A DNA stretch of 64,000 nt from the NCBI GenBank assembly GCA_916700875.1, contig CAKAKS010000032.1, forward strand, positions 13,860,129-13,924,128, written 5' to 3'. Position numbers and translations under genes: made by a program. Below are positions 11,039-23,200 of the stretch, piece after piece; position 1 is the stretch's first letter, and every line of letters starts with the position of its first letter. The DNA is from Sebastes aleutianus. Lineage: Eukaryota > Chordata > Actinopteri > Perciformes > Sebastidae. The notes beneath the pieces are model-generated. The model was not told the origin of the DNA. It saw only the letters and a program-made list of their open reading frames with translations, and made no database searches.

Positions 11039-11865
11039 AAGAAACTAAGTGCATTTGCTCAAGAATACTATCTGTAAGTACAATTTGAGATACCCTTTAT
11101 GTATGTGATGCTTCTACTTCACTAAATTACATTTTAGAGGAAAATATTGTACTGCACTACATCTATTTGGTAGCTACTGTTCAGATTAGGATTTTACACT
11201 CAAAACAAATAGTGATTTTTACATAAAATGCTGCATTGTGATAGATTAAACTACCCAACAGTACATGATTAGCTCTGCCTTGACCAGCCGCAGCATTAAA
11301 ATGCTGCTTAAATGCTATTATATCAAAGATAATACTTCAATAATCCAATAACAATAGTTTGCCTTTTAATTTAACACTATGAAAGGGGTCTTTCTGCATA
11401 TTCTTAAAGGTGCTATTGATAACATTCAGCCACTAGATGTCACATTCTCCCGCCCCATTCCATTGCATTTACTTCACAACATGTCGTTGCCAGGCATTTA
11501 CTGTCAGTCTCAGCCATTTATCCATTTTTTCCATACCCAGAGAACCAACGTCGTTTTACTGTTGGCTCACAAGCCTTGTTAGAAGTGGGAACCAAACGTC
11601 AGATATTTCCCACAGAGATAAACAAAACATTCATTTTGGACCCGCCAACGTTTTTAAAATGATTAATTCACAATCATAACATTAATTTTTTCAGGAAAAG
11701 CCATACTTTTATTCAGCACCTTTTTAAAGGCTCTGTAGATGTATTTAATAAAACCTTTAAAGTGTATTTCTGCACTTTTACTTGTAATGAAGTGTTTTTA
11801 CATCGTGGTATTACTACTTTTACTTAAGTAAATGATCTGAATACATCTACCATCACTGCCAAATA
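11037..11865. repeat. Old fish repeat ('tacttaagtaa' family) with internal insertion
   Basis: The left part has 'actaagtgcatttgctcaag', 'tacaatttgag' and 'cttctacttcactaaattac'. The right part has 'cttttacttgtaatgaagtg' and 'ttttacttaagtaaatgat'. This order matches a very common teleost repeat. A 5' fragment of the same family lies at 10316-10447 and shares 'gtaagaaactaagtgcattt' exactly. Confidence 0.6.
11404..11705. repeat. Second repeat inserted within the 11.0-11.9 kb repeat
   Basis: 'aaggtgctattgataacatt' followed by 'cagccactagatgtc' begins a segment ending near 'cattaattttttcagg'. It resembles another dispersed fish repeat and interrupts the surrounding family. Boundaries are approximate. 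Confidence 0.45.
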
Positions 11866-12895
11866 CACCTCTGACCACTTACACAACAATGTGCCAACGA
11901 TCCATGTACATACCCGCACCAAACTGTTCAAGAACTACATTGGTTGGTATAAGAATAACGTCTAGTGCCTTTATTATAGTTAGTAGTTGTAGTATACTAC
12001 TGTACATACTACAACTAACAAACTTACTGTTCTTGTTTTAATACAAATAAACTTCCATGGGAGCAAATTTTTAAGTGAATATACACATAAAAGTGTGTTG
12101 GGTGTCATTTTTCAAAGTATATTTTCAAAGAGATTGCTATTTTTTACGTTTTTATTTTGATGACTGATAGTGATTACAGTCAGGAGGTAAACAAAATGAA
12201 TGAGCATGATATTTCCAATGACCACAGCTTTACAACATGACATGTATCTGAAGTTATTTGTGGTTTTGAAAGGTTTTAAATATTCCAACTTTGACCTAAA
12301 TGTTATAGACTTACGGTCCGGTTCAGCCGATGATTTGAACAGCACGGTAAAGTACAGCGGACATCAAGTGGAAACATTTGTACAACTGTAGGTTTATAGG
12401 TTATGAATGCATGTTATGGTTATACATCATCAACTTTAGTCATCCTCTAAAGTTGGTTTTATGTTTCTGCGTTGCTGAGAAGTTCAGTCCATTAGACAAA
12501 TAATGCCATTATTTCCTAAACCCGAATATAAAAGACAAAAAATGTGTATAAGTGGGAGTTCAGAAACCAAATGAGTAGGCTGATACTGTTTATGATACAT
12601 TCATGACAAAAGGGTCCAACAGAGACTAAAAGAATTAATGTTCACAATTATTAATATTTAGCCATAAATTTGTGACGCACAGAAGCTGAAGTCAAAAGCA
12701 TCGTCTTTGTAATGAACTCGAAGAGACAAAATATCTGTGATTAGAACAGTGCTGCCACTTCCAAAAAATATATTTCATTGTCTGCTCCACAGGGCAGGGT
12801 ATACACACAGTTCCTCTGGTACAGTGTCAGCCACTCTCCTCATACATTAAAAGATATGCTTTAAAAAAAACAAAAACATTTTTACAGACATGTAT
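11866..12895. other. Intergenic, no feature recognised
   Basis: AT-rich, with no exon-like open frame, splice pairing or clear repeat boundaries. It lies between an old repeat and duplication copy B. Confidence 0.5.
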
Positions 12896-13212
12896 AAATC
12901 TACAAAAGCTATAATGCCAGATTTTTCTTACATTTTATGTTTTATGTCAAACAAAAATATTGGTTGTGCTATAATGCATTAAGAGAATATGTAACAAAAA
13001 TAATACATAGTACTAGATCTGTACAAAATATACCAAACCTCTCCAACGAAGCCTGTGTCTGTACGTGCATTCAAAGATGCACACATGGGAATAAAACTGA
13101 TCTTTTCACTTTAAGCTGTGATATTTGTGCATCATTTCAACAAACTTACCTTCCTAGAATCAACCGTTGATAAGTCATGGTACATATGGATTTACAGAAG
13201 TATAAAACAAGT
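12896..13212 (+). repeat. Direct duplication, copy B (317 bp)
   Basis: Partner of 10723-11038. It lies about 440 bp beyond the ltbp2 polyadenylation signal candidate. It begins AAATCTACAAAAG and ends AAAACAAGT. The flanks differ between copies, so the shared unit is well bounded. Confidence 0.9.
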
Positions 13213-13649
13213 TAATACTGTTAAAGAAAATCGGGATCAGGAACTGAGTTTTCCTACTTCATTGCTGCTATTGTAAGATTGTAAAAATGGTGTCAAACAG
13301 AGGAGGGCAGGTTATACCTATTGCACCTTTTTTAAAACACATTACATAGATCATCATATACATCTACAGTCTTGCCAGGTCCATGTAAAGGCTGACGTTT
13401 TTTAAGTTTGGCTGTGTTGACGTCTCAGTCCTTGGTCCAGAAGATTCTTCAACGTCAGCTTGTGGTTAATCTTGAAGAATAGAAAGGCAGCTGTGGGAAA
13501 AAGTTCCTTCTTTGAACTTCTGATATTTATCAACCCTGGCGTCCATTTAGTCCAAGAGGTCGACGCTAATTACAATGACTGAGTGAGAAAACTGGTGAGA
13601 GGTTTGACAAGCTGATTTATGAGAGGCTGATTTCTTATGACTTTTACGA

Positions 13650-14118
13650 AAGGCATTTATTATCTCCCCCACGCCGTCTCTGAGGTCGATTGGCGAGACA
13701 AATAAAAACAAGAGGAATCAAGTATGCCCTCTGAAATAGGTCGCTTTCTTAGTTTGCAGAGGCCCGTCATGGAAATGAAATAAATAACACAACAAAAAAA
13801 AAAAAAAAGTGACAGAGAAAATAATGTGGAAAATATATCTGCATATCAAATTGCCTGGGGTTACTGAATAAAAAAAGATCAGTCCACAAAATCCCTTTAA
13901 GGCAAATGGATATCTGGTGAATACTAAATCCCATGTAATACATTCACTGCACAATTCCTGGTCCTCTTGAACATGTATGAGGGGATATGAATGTGTGTGG
14001 GGAAATGAGTTTGGACGTCTAAGCGTTACTGTTGGAGGTTTAGTGCCAGGCCCTTGGGGAAAAGGGCAGAAGGGTGTAAGGTGATCTTTGAGGGAGCAGG
14101 AAAAGCCAGCAGCCTGTC
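13650..14118 (-). other. ltbp2: ltbp2 3' UTR (probable) with AATAAA at 13656-13661
   Basis: Non-coding stretch after the ltbp2 stop. The first clear AATAAA in the gene's sense is at 13656-13661, giving a UTR of about 460 nt. An A/T run at 13793-13808 lies inside. Longer UTR forms cannot be excluded. Confidence 0.5.
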
Positions 14119-14294
14119 TCAGTTTCCTGTCTCCACAGGCCCCGACTCCGGGATCTCTGGGATGCATTTGTGCGGCTCCGCGGCAGCCACGAAACCCGGC
14201 AAACAGGTGCACTTGTACGACCCCTCCGTGTTGGTGCACTGGCCGTTCTGACACAAGGGCACCTTGTCGCTGATGTCCTCGCACTCGTTTATGT
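14119..14294 (-). CDS. ltbp2: ltbp2 last coding exon w36 (final cbEGF and stop)
   Basis: DINECEDISDKVPLCQNGQC with YKCTCLPGF, ending with a 15-residue tail and stop TGA at 14119-14121. Confidence 0.95.
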
Positions 14295-17200
14295 CTGCAG
14301 GAGAAGGAGTCATAACGAGTTAGTCAGTGGGGACATTTCACAGCTGGAACAGCTGCCTGCGCCACATCTGCTGCTGAGTGGCCTTGTGGGTGTGTGAGGA
14401 GCGGGATAATGGAATGCTAAAATAATTCATACTTGATTTCACTTTAACGGTTCGTTCTTTCTTCTTTTTTTTCTTTCATGCTTCCTTCTTTTCTTTCTTT
14501 TTCCTTTCTTTCATTCGTCCTTTCTTCCTTACTTTGTTACTTTGTTTTCTTCCATGCTTCCTTTCTCACTTTTTTTCCCCCTTTCTTCCTTCCTTCCTTA
14601 AGGATCTATCATATCTTAATAACCAAACCTTTACTCTAACTTCTTATATTGTCATATACATTCATGAAATCTGACCTCTGCATTTAACCCATCCTAAGCA
14701 TTTTATTAGGAGCAGTGAGTGTACTGCTGTGAAGCTGCTCAGGGAGCAACTGACCAGTGTCTCACTCAAGTACACATGCAGACAGTAGGAGCCGTGGATT
14801 GAACTGCCAACCTTGTAGTTAAAGGACGACACGCTCTACCCACTGAGCCACAGCCACCCCAGTATGTAGCCCATGACCTACTACTTTAACTAACAACGAA
14901 GAAAAGTCCTTAAAGTTCACAGAAAACTATCATTAAATAAAACTATTTTGCTAATCCATTAATTGTTAAAAGAAGTATTTTTTTCCGATTAAAAATGCCG
15001 AACTTTCTCAGGTTCCAGCTTCTCAAATATGAGGATTTGCTGCTTGTCTGCTTCCTGTGTAGTAAACTGGACGTTCTGGAGTTTTGGACTGTTGGTCGGA
15101 CATAACAAGGCGTTTGATTAATCGAGAAAGTAATCAGCGGATTCATTGAAAGTGAAAATAATCATTAGTTGCACCCATATATACAATTCCATGATAAGTG
15201 GGCAAACTCCACGTGCTGATAAAGATCATGTGATATGATCAAAAGCTCCACAACAGCTAATAAATGGAACTTAAGGGAGGTGAGATCATTGAAAACGTTG
15301 TGCACTCTTGTGAGCAGTAAACAAGTGTGTTTGTATTAGCTCCACAGACGTTCATATTTGGAGGTACAGGGTTTTCACTGAACACCAATGACATGTTGCA
15401 TAACATCACATCTTGTATTTCTTTAATTAAACATGCCGTCATGTTGCGTGTCGGCTGGATGGGATCTGAACTTGAATTCCTGGCGATCTGGTGCACTGGA
15501 TGGTAAAATGAACAATGCATTGGATCATGTTTCCTGTTGGCCTTCAAGTGATTTTTCCTTCCCTTTTTCAGCACAGGAGGTCTGACTGTCATTTCAAATG
15601 GCCCTCTTTCTGTTTATGTCATGTTCTGCTGGGGAAATGCTAGTGGTGATATTTATAAAAGGAGGCATGGCACGAGCTGCACAGCTCCCACATGTTTCCA
15701 CAGGGTTGGAATTCAATCACTTTCCTTGGGAAAACGTCTGGCCTTGGAGCTGATAACAGAATATTGTAATCACAGCGTTTCATTACAACAAGACAGTCTC
15801 ACTTTCTCACAAAACAAACAAAGTACACTTAAAAGATATAGTATCTCATGTAATACACTGAGTGGCTGAGATTCAAGGCCTCCTTACTCTTGGCAGAGTG
15901 TGACTGGGGAATTTCAGACCAAAGGGAAACACAAGGTGGTTTTGAGAAGTGCACTGCTTTCATTAGTTTCCCATAAAACATAACTTAATGCAAGGTTGTT
16001 AAATTCAAAGCTTCTCCTTGAGCTTGATGATATACTGCATGAAGGGTTACCTCACCGAAATTAATCCAAGACCCGGCTCCAAAGGGCTTAAACCTGAAGT
16101 TCACTGCGGTTTGATTTCGAGGTTCAACACCACATTTTGAAACAAGATTAAATGAAGTGATAGATTCGTATTGATTCTAGGAAGTCCCTGAACATTTTAC
16201 CTTGGAACACCGAGTCTACATGTGGGTGGTCTGTTGAGTGAGATATCAGACACGCTGGGGAAAGAACTCACCTATACAGGCCATCTTGTTCAGGTCAAGT
16301 TCGTAACCGTCGAAGCAGTCACAGGTGTAGCCTTCTCGCACGCGAACGCAGCGGCCGTTTTCACACCCGTTCAGGATTCCACATTCCTCCGCTCGGAGAC
16401 CCTCGAAGCCATCGTAGCGCTCTGATTGGACACAGAAATATGGAAGAGAACACTTGTTAAAAAAACATCTTGTGATGTTGTTATTATTAGAAAATAACCC
16501 TTTGTTTGCACATCCAGCAGTTACGGCGCAACGTTATCATTCATTTGGATTCGTGTTTCTGGCCACATGATGAATGTTAGCTCTGTTTTTGCTCTCTACC
16601 AACTACTGAAGGAAATATCTGGCTCTTTAGCTGCTAAATTCTCCATTATGTCCACCAGCTAGTCGCTAACTTTACCTGTCTGCTTGGTCCTGGTAGATAG
16701 CAGGTAGTGTACAGTACAGTGGGTTTTTAGAGCTTTTTCACTGCTGTTGAAAACGACACTATGAGAGCGGTGAGAGTGAACCAAAACAATAAAGTTGAGG
16801 GCAGGACAGCTAAACAATGAGCTGAAACTCATTATGGCCGTGGTTACACTTGTCTTTTCAATGTGACTTTAATCATCCGATCCCGCCAGGACGCATTAAC
16901 TGTCAAGCCTGTACGCTCCGAGATCGGATCTTGCTCGCGTTGGGATCCGATCAGCCAGACCACATGCCGAGGTGGCCTGGCTCGCATTGAGTTCGGATCT
17001 CTGTGAGGTGTGGACAGCATGATCAAAGACCCGCTGTCTGAGTCGTGTTAAGTTACTGCTGATGAAAACCCAACATTTCCTGATTTTCCTTCTTTAAAAT
17101 TATAGCTTTTTTAAATAAAAAATAACAGGGGACTTTTATTGTGAAGAATTTATAGTAAAATGTGTTTCTCACCGAATTTGATAGCGCTTATTCTTCAATA

Positions 17201-20200
17201 AAAACAAGTGTACTAGCCTACAAGTGCAGGATACTGGAGGAAGAGTAAGCAGCAAAAATACCGGGGGGCTTTTATTGTGAAGAATTTATGGTCGTGGTTA
17301 CTCACTCAGTAAGACTTTTGTCATTTGATCATGCCAGGACACATTAGCTGTCAAGTCTTTACGATTCAAGATCGGATCTTGCTCTCATTGGCTCACATTG
17401 AGTTCGGATCTCAGTGAGGTGTGGACAGCATGCGGGCACAATCCGGACAATTTATCAAACGTCTTGCATCATCAGCAAAAAGAAACATGGGGGCTTTTAT
17501 TGTGAAGACTTTATAGGAAATTAAATATGTTAATCCACCGTTTTACAGCGCTCCTTTGACCATGAAATCTATCCAATCAGGCAGGTTGCATTGTGTGTCA
17601 AGTGGGGAAACACATATGCAGCTGAATTATAGCCACTTTAAGGTAGAGGTAATACTTACATGGTGTTGCTTAAATAAACATTTGAATGCAAGAGTGTACT
17701 TTTAATGTTGTAATTTTCCACAATGCTCTTGCTACTGATGAGGTTGAAGACTTCACTGCACATCACTGGTCAGCTATGAGCTGATCTTTTGTGTTTTTGT
17801 CACATATTGTCAGTGACTGAAGCTCATAATTTGTTTTATTCATCACTGCATTACAGCATATAGTATACTGCATATCAGCTATTCTCAAATGGTTAGATTA
17901 AATATATATATATATATATATATACAGTATATTTGTAATATACAAAGCTAATTATTTTTTATATCTAAATGTGCTCAATAATTCACATAAATAAAAAAAA
18001 TCAAATTAAAAAGCCTAATTTCATGACCAGTTACGGGGTTCGAATTTGAAACTACCCCTCTTTCTCAACTATCTCTATCTCTTTCAAATGAAGCCAAAAG
18101 CCAAAAATTATAAAATAATCCCCCCCCACCAAAAAGAGTTAAAATATTTTTAGAAGCCCTGCTGTATATTATACAAAATGCTCCAACCGACAAACATATT
18201 GGGGATGAAATCCTCAGGATGCATATACTCACCAGCATAGGGATCCACTGGTCGTGGCGGCTGCTCCCGTGGTCGTGGAATGGGGACGCGGGCAGGTGGT
18301 TGTTGAACGCCGTAGTCATTGTCATTGAAGAGAGGAACGCCCTCAGGGATGTCATAGGGTCCTGCAGGGCTGCCGTAACTGTCCCAGTACGGAGGAACAA
18401 AAGGCTCCGCAGGATCCTCTGGCCCCTCAAGACCGTACTCATATCCCGGCCTCTCTCGCAGACTGTCTGTCCCTCCTCTCCGAGGCAGGTTGCACATCAC
18501 TGCGTAGTCCTCTGAATACAGCAGCACACAGTGGAGTTATATATTTTGGATATTAGTGATGTGTTAATACAAACACAGGAATTATTAAACAGTGTAATCG
18601 CTGCATCCTGCGTCTCACCAGAGTCTCTCCGGGGACAGAAGGCACACTGTCCACTCCAGGCGATGCCGTACAGGCAGCAGCATTCGGTGTATGTAGTTCT
18701 GCGTCCCTGGAGCGGTTCTGAACATACGTGGTCCCCCTCCAGACGCTGCCAGCAAATATCCATGTGCACATCGTGATCAGGCTCTAGAGTTTCTGAGAGA
18801 CAGAATGAGGAGGGAGAAAAAACATAAACTAAAGATACAGCTGTTTTTATCACCTAAATCTCATTCTGTGGTAGTGAAAGAAAACTGGACAGAACCCCAC
18901 CTCCATCAAATATCTCATTATAGACAATAAACTCAGTTGAAGGTCTGTTGTTTGTTAAGCACCTGATTAATACCAGTAAAATACAAGTACAAATTCTACC
19001 ACTGTGAAACTTAACATTTCAGTTTAAAATGTTGTCACACCTTCTGTGGCGTTAAGGCCAATGCAGCGCCGCTGTGTGTTGTCCAGGACTAATGGAGGAC
19101 TGCAGAAACAGTTGAAAGACCCGGCCGTGTTCACGCACGCTCCGCCCTCACAGGCGGTTCCAAACCCACACTCATCGTAATCTAAAAGCACAAAAAGACA
19201 TGGGATTATTATTCAAACTAGAGGATAAAAGATCAGCAGCCTCTAAAGATCTTAACATTACGTTTTTGATAGGATACCACTGAATCAGATTTTCTGTATA
19301 AAGTGGTGGATTTCTGGAGATAGCAAAATCAGAATGTAGGCTGAAAGAAATGAGGTTTATGGGAAATGTGGTCAAGTAGTCAAAACACTGGCATGAGACA
19401 TAGGATACAGTTTTATTTGATGAAATACCCATACAATGACAGTGTATCTATTGCTGTTATAAGGATGTTTCAAATGTTAAAGAGGACCTATTATGCTAAT
19501 TTTGAAGTGCATACTTGTACTTTGTATTTTGTTTCTACTACAACAGGTTTGAATGCTTTAATGTTCAAAAAACACTTTACTTTTCTCATACCTGCTATGC
19601 TGCAGCACCGCTTTTCACCCTCTGTCTGAAACGCTCTGTTTGAGCTCCAAGTAAAAAGTAAATAGATGCCGTCTCTTACCCACACACTCAAGCCGGATGT
19701 TGTCGTAGTAGAAGCCAGAGCGACAGTAGCAGGTGTAGGTAGAAAAGAGATTCGAACACTGTCCATTCTTACAAATGTCTGATCCAAACATCTCACACTC
19801 GTTTGCATCTGAGGGGAGAGAGAGAGAGATTCACACCTTGGTATTACATAAGTGACATGGAAACAGTCAAAACATTGGCACCCTGCTTTAAACGTCATTC
19901 ACTCCTCTTGTAAGAAGTTGTTAAGACACGCTACTGTCGCAGAAATTAGTCAGGTATGAAGGCAGGTATCCCATTAAGCCTTGGCCAGCTGTAGAGACAG
20001 CCTCGTGAATGTGGTGAGGGATTATATCCGTCTATCTGGCTTTAAAGGGCTGCTGACATTGCACCTTTCTGTGGCAATGTAAAGATTTGCATGAAGGGAA
20101 GCTATAAAAGCTCAAGGATATCAACAAAACAAGTAAGTATTTATGCGAGAGAGTACCTATGTAAGGGCGCTGGTCTCCCAGATTTTGTGTAGCGGAAACA

Positions 20201-23200
20201 GCCAGTGGTAATAATCCACTGCCATGAGGGCACAACTGGTTATAATCATCTGGAAAACACAAATTGGATTCATTAGTGAAAGACAAGATGAAAAAAAAGG
20301 CATATATTCTAACATGCATTATCGGCCTCTTGTTGTACCTCTTCCTGGGACAGGACAGGCGTGGATCTCGCAGTTGTCCCCCCAGCCGGCCCCCACCGTG
20401 CAGCAGCACTCCTGCTTGGTGGTGTTGCGAGACAAGACGTTGTCGCAGAAGTTGGCGTCATTCAGGTTATAGTAACACTCTTTCCTCTCCTCGTCTGAGG
20501 GAGCGGACGGAGGGACTCGAGCAGCGGGAGTCGTGTCCATATCAGCTGTAGATGAACAAAAGGAAGCGTTTCTTTAGGACAGGGAGGTCAGAGGTCATGA
20601 TTAGCTACCACCTGTGGAGGTGGTTTGGTAATTCAGGAGGGCAAATTGATAGAACAGTTTGAACTCAAATCTCCTCATTGAGGTGTTACAGTAAATGCTT
20701 CACTGCAGTAGTACATCATCACGCAGTAACAGCATCGAGTGCGTCCTCATGCCTCCAGCAGGCAGTGCGTTACCCTCGCCTGCCACTGCTGAGCCTGCTC
20801 ATTTGTCCGACGGCGTTGGCTCAGGCATTTCGCCCTTAAGCTGCAGGCTTAGCCAAATGGAAACACTGGCATGTGAGTCAACACACCATTCACTCTCACA
20901 TGATTGATTAACACACGTCAAAAGCAAACAGCGGAATGTGGCAAAAAGGTACACAAAGGCATAGCTGGGGTTTAGTGCCCAGGCAGAAGAAAAAACATCC
21001 CCGCCGAGGGCGCGCCGCTTAATAATGTAAATACGCCCAACTCGTGTACACATACGCCTATCAAGCCGGAGACGTGATGGTGTTTCCATGACTCAAAAAG
21101 ACCTTTTCTGTCATTCTGAAATTGCAATACGTTGCATATCTGCAACCTCTGCACTTAGGATCGTTTTAGCACGGAAGAGAGCAATGTGTCTTTAGCACTA
21201 ATTGCCAAAAGCTACACCTTATCCCTGTTTGTCTTGGTGAGGAAAAAGGTTTACAGTAACTAGGCCCTCAGGGTATTTACTTGGCTCTACTGGAAGAGTT
21301 ACTTCATCATTCCTTCGAGGGATTAGACTAATAGAAATTTTTGCAGGCAACCCACCCAACCATAACCCCAGCCTATAAAACAAATGGAAACAGCCAGGTC
21401 AAGAGACGTGGAGTAAGTCATGTCCACCTCGTCGCCCTTGTTTGGATAATGAGAGACGGCTCATTAAATCCGGGAAAACTCCGTCTCCCAATGATGGGAT
21501 GGAGAATTAAGTCCCGTGGGTCACTGTGAGTGCTAGTCCTGCTCCATTACCCAGGGAGCGGCACTGGCTGGTGATGGGATCAAATTCCTCATTGTCGTTG
21601 GGGCAGATGCACAGGAAGCTGCCATCGAAGTTCTCACACAGGGCCTCCCCGCACAGCGCCAAGCTCATCTCGCACTCGTTCACGTCTGAGAAAGACAGGA
21701 GAGGAGGGCGTGAGGTGGAACCAGGCACGTACGCACAGGCATGTGCTCAACAAGGTCATAGCAAGGTCACACAAAATCATCATTATCATCTCTTTCTTGG
21801 AGTAATTCATATCAATGAATTCAAGTGCATTATAGATTCATACATTTCTTTGTAGTGATTGATTCCCTATTAATTCTACACTTCTTTGTATACTCTAAAT
21901 TTGTGCAATGAAAGATCCTTTATCTGAATGGTTATCAGATTTTGGAACAAATCAGTTCAGCTCTCTTTATACAAAATGTTGAAAGTTGTTAAAATTTGAC
22001 AAAAAAATATTTTCAGTCTCACATAATAATCAAAAAATAAGTCTGGTGATATTCTATATTTTTCTCATTTTCAATAAATCCCAAGAAAAGACCAAAACCT
22101 ACAATGCGTTAGTCCATCTCTCAATACTTTCCAACCTTCCTACTCTATTTGTGGATCTCAACGTTCCTAACGAAGATATAAATCTTTCAAAATGGGTCAC
22201 AGATATACACTATACTTTCATTTTCAAAAAAGGCTCAATCTTTTTTTTTTCAAACATCTGGGCGGGGTAGTTTTTAGCAAACATTACTCAAACAGGTGTA
22301 AATGGAGCATTTATTGGGAACTATTTTCAGACGCGGATTTATACACATTTGGTGCTCTAGTGATTGCAACACTGACTACGTTTACATGCACAAAATATAT
22401 ATTTTTTTTGCCCTTAATCCAAAAAAGAAATATTCCTTCTAAGCTGTTTACGTGGCTAATGAAAATGAATATTCCACTAATATTCCCGTGTACATGTAGC
22501 TGTACATACTCTACTATTAACGTTACTGGTGGCGGACTAGTTCGACCTTGCGAACGCAGCCTCCCTCTTTCATTCCTTAAACCAGCTTCTTGAAAAGGTC
22601 GAAAAACCTGTTGTTATCCAAGTCTTTCATAATGTTTAAGAGTAGGTGTGTTTCTCCTTCCGACCAGAAATGTGGGCTTTTCTTTTGGGCATGCATTTCT
22701 GCAAAGTGTTGGCTAGTTGGTTTGTGTACAACGCACAGAGCTGTCTGTAAACGGGCAAGAGGCCGTGTGTCACAAACTGCTGTAAAAACCCCAAGTGAGA
22801 TGCGTATTCTGAATACCCTGTATACATGCTCCTAAAACCTGGATAATATTGGCATATCAACATGTCTTAATCGAATGCTCCATTCAGAATAAGGCCTAAT
22901 TCAGAATATCCAAATGGAATATGCTGTTTACATGACCCCTATCTAATTTGGAATAATAGTAGACTATTAGTGTGCATGTAAACGTAGTCAATGTAGCTCT
23001 ATGGCCCAGAGGAATAAGTTGCATCAGGCTTTGGCTACACAGACAATACTTGTTAGTTTGATTAATTCATTGTTGGTTTTGGTGTTCTCATAGGACTTTT
23101 CGAAAAACATAAAAGTATCACCACGCTTATCTTTTAAGCTGTAATGGGCAATGAATATTAATTGAAGAGCAGTTACAGACCGACACATTTGCTCATGTCT

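Noticed and set aside
10763..13170. Conserved 77-residue peptide encoded twice
   Set aside because: It lies in a recent DNA duplication; the changes inside the frame are mostly non-synonymous, so sequence identity reflects recent copying, not coding constraint.
14790..14862. tRNA gene (minus strand)
   Set aside because: tRNA-like head continues into a fish SINE body; no proper cloverleaf is evident.
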